Positions 62,050 to 64,000 of a DNA stretch of 64,000 bases are shown here, piece by piece. Where the stretch lies: the NCBI GenBank assembly GCA_021613375.1, contig CM038720.1, positions 5,945,462-6,009,461 on the forward strand. Direction: 5' to 3'. Source of the DNA: Megaleporinus macrocephalus. Its lineage: Eukaryota; Chordata; Actinopteri; Characiformes; Anostomidae. The translations under genes and the position numbers were made by a program. Under the pieces are notes generated by a model, which saw nothing but the letters and a program-made list of their open reading frames with translations, searched no databases and had not been told where the DNA came from. The number at the start of each line of letters is the position of its first letter. Within the stretch, counting starts at the first letter, position 1.

Positions 62050-63585
62050 GCACAAGGTGGGTGTTTCTAATAAAGTGGCCAGTTAGTGGAAGCACAAGGT
62101 TGGTGTTTCTAATAAAGTGGCCAATAAGTGGAAGCAGAAGATGGGTGTTTCTAATAAAGTGGCCAGTAAGTGGAAGCACAAGGTGGGTGTTTCTAATAAA
62201 GTGGCCAGTTGGTGGAAGCACAAGGTTGGTGTTTCTAATAAAGTGGCCAGTTGGTGGAAGCACAAGGTTTGTGTTTCTAATAAAGTGGCCAGTTAGTGGA
62301 AGCACAAGGTTGGTGTTTCTAATAAAGTGGCCAGTTAGTGGAAGCACAAGGTTGGTGTTTCTAATAAAGTGGCCAGTTAGTGGAAGCACAAGGATGGTGT
62401 TTCTAATAAAGTGGCCAGTTAGTGGAAGCAGAAGATGGGTGTTTCTAATAATGTGGCCAGTAACATGAAGCACAGGGTTGGGGTTTCTAATAGAGTGGCC
62501 AGTTAAGGGAACTACAAGGTCGGTGTTTCTAATAAAGTGGCCAGTCAGTGGAAGCACGGGGTCAGTGTTTCTAATAAAGTGGCCGGTGTGTAGAAACGCT
62601 AGGCTTGTGTTTCTAATAAAGTGGCCAGTAAGTGGAAGCAGAAGATGGGTGTTTCTAATAAAGTGGCCAGTTAGTGGAAGCACAAGGTCGGTGTTTCTAA
62701 TAAAGTGGCCAGTTAGTGGAAGCACAAGGTGGGTGTTTCTAATAAAGTGGCCAGTTAGTGAAAACACAAGGATGGTGTTTCTAATAAAGTGGCCAGTAAG
62801 TGGAAGCAGAAGATGGGTGTTTCTAATAAAGTGGCCAGTTAGTGGAAGCACAAGGTTGGTGTTTCTAATAAAGTGGCCAATAAGTGAAAGCAGAAGATGG
62901 GTGTTTCTAATAAAGTGGCCAGTTAGTGGAAGCACAAGGTGGATGTTTCTAATAAAGTGGCCAGTTGGTGGAAGCACAAGGTTGGTGTTTCTAATAAAGT
63001 GGCCAGTTGGGCTTGTGTTTCTAATAAAGTGGCCAGTGAGTAGAAGCACCAGGTCAGTGTTTATAAAGCAGCCAGTTAAGGGAACTACAAGGCCAGTGTT
63101 TCTAATAAAGTGGCCAGAGAGTGAAAGAACGAGTTCAGTGTTTCTAATAAAGTGGCCACTGAATAGAAACGCAAGGTTTGTGTTTCTAATAAAGTGGCCA
63201 GTGAATGAAAGTACAATGTAGGTGTTTCTATTAAAGTGGCCAATAGGTGGAGGCACAAGGTAGGTGTTTCTATTAAAGTGGCCAATAAGTGGAAGCACAA
63301 GGTAGGTGTTTCTATTAAAGTGGCCAATAAATGGAGACACAAGGTAGGTGTTTCTAATAAAGTGGCCAGTGAATGAATGTACAATGTATTTGTTTCTAAT
63401 AAAATGGCCAATAAAGGGAAGCACAAGGTAGGTGTTTCTATTAAAGTGGCCAATAAATGTAAGCACAAGGTAGGTGTTTCTAATAAAGTGGCCAGTGAAT
63501 GAAAGTACAATGTATTTGTTTCTAATAAAACGGCCAATAAGTGGAAGCACAAGGTAGGTGTTTCTAATAAAGCGGCCAGCTAATA
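62050..63585 (+). repeat. 42-bp minisatellite with AATAAA in most units, about 36 copies
   Basis: The unit is GGTGTTTCTAATAAAGTGGC, CAGTTAGTGGAAGCACAAGG, TT. AATAAAGTGG starts at 62111 and 62153. The TCTAATAAAGTGGCCAGT core recalls a motif common in teleost interspersed repeats (CCTAATAAAGTG is also present at 13740). From about 63230 several units carry ATTAAAGTGG. As 42 is divisible by three, both strands show long frames (plus: VFLIKWPVSGSTRL; minus: TGHFIRNTNLVLPL), which are artefacts. Confidence 0.97.
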
Positions 63586-64000
63586 TAGCTTATTAAGTTA
63601 GTGTGAGTAGTGAAACAGGGTGAACAGACAGTCACATTAGTGAAAATCCAGGACTGCGTAATCACTCCATCTTCATCCACAACAGAAAAACAATCAATAC
63701 ATAGAAAACAAAACAGAAAAGAAAATCTGACTAAACATCTACAAACTAATAACTCGCCAGATAAATCACATTTCAGTCTTTATTCATTCATGCGCTGGTA
63801 TTGACTGACGGGGGCAGAACCTAATTTACACAGGCTCTAGAGCTGAAACCCAGATGTGGTCAGTCACTGAAAGCAGCTCTGGTGGGCTACAGTACCGAGT
63901 CTATTGTCTGCTAGATAAAAAAAGACAGCTCTTGTTGAAATGATCAAATCTGGCATTATTTGGCAACCCCGTGCTTCAGTAGCCGCGGTACGGTTGTGAG
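63586..64000. other. Unassigned DNA to the right edge
   Basis: Unique sequence; a 64-codon frame at 63610-63804 has no supporting feature. Confidence 0.45.

Noticed and set aside
62006..63550. 514-codon minus-strand frame with 14-residue GHFIRNT repeats
   Set aside because: Caused by the 42-bp period; the plus strand is equally open and encodes an unrelated repeat.

Overview
The window looks like a gene-poor stretch of a teleost fish nuclear genome. The evidence is the abundance of (GA)n, (GT)n and (TCA)n tracts, AT-rich dispersed elements, tRNA-like SINEs with the fish-type GGTTCGATTCCC box and a GTGGTGTAGTGGTTAG head, and Tc1/mariner-like and RTE-like relics. The SINE tail with CACTAGTG and GGGGGCAGTGAAAC motifs suggests an otophysan, perhaps a characiform, but that is inference. 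I find no convincing complete protein-coding gene, no tRNA or rRNA gene and no CRISPR array. Nearly all long open frames are by-products of tandem arrays whose period is a multiple of three or whose unit lacks stop codons.

Roughly 30 of the 64 kb is tandem or low-complexity DNA. Left third: a 61-bp minisatellite (1-1250), a purine tract and a 2.7-kb TCA/TCC array (2.1-5.5 kb), a GA/GACA tract (6.4-8.0 kb), a pyrimidine tract (8.6-9.3 kb) and a GT-rich tract (9.4-11.2 kb). From 11.2 to 31.6 kb, single-copy islands alternate with degenerate transposons: two Tc1-like transposase relics, two short inverted-repeat elements, a 50-bp array, and a 41-bp array carrying repeated AP-1-like sites. From 31.7 to 43.4 kb there are arrays that appear to have grown out of SINEs: a 67-bp array of B-box heads, a 20-bp array of A-box-like units, and SINE-tail arrays. 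From 44 to 64 kb come a 340-bp tandem dispersed element, two 33-bp arrays (one bracketed by a 210-bp direct repeat), a 39-bp array, a 4.9-kb polypurine tract with a 1.15-kb higher-order repeat, the 20-bp A-box array again in inverted orientation, and a 42-bp array with AATAAA in most copies.

The most notable theme is that different internal segments of tRNA-derived SINEs have each been amplified into separate satellite-like arrays. In two places the rest of the SINE is still attached: head amplified at 31.7-32.8 kb, tail amplified at 39.7-41.7 kb. I found no published description to cite and could not search, so novelty is not claimed as established.

Several 0.3-2 kb single-copy islands are more GC-balanced and have no coding signature; they could be conserved non-coding elements of a gene desert. 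One, at about 11.30-11.52 kb, contains a short open stretch behind a good splice-acceptor-like sequence and is the only possible exon I would keep, at low confidence.
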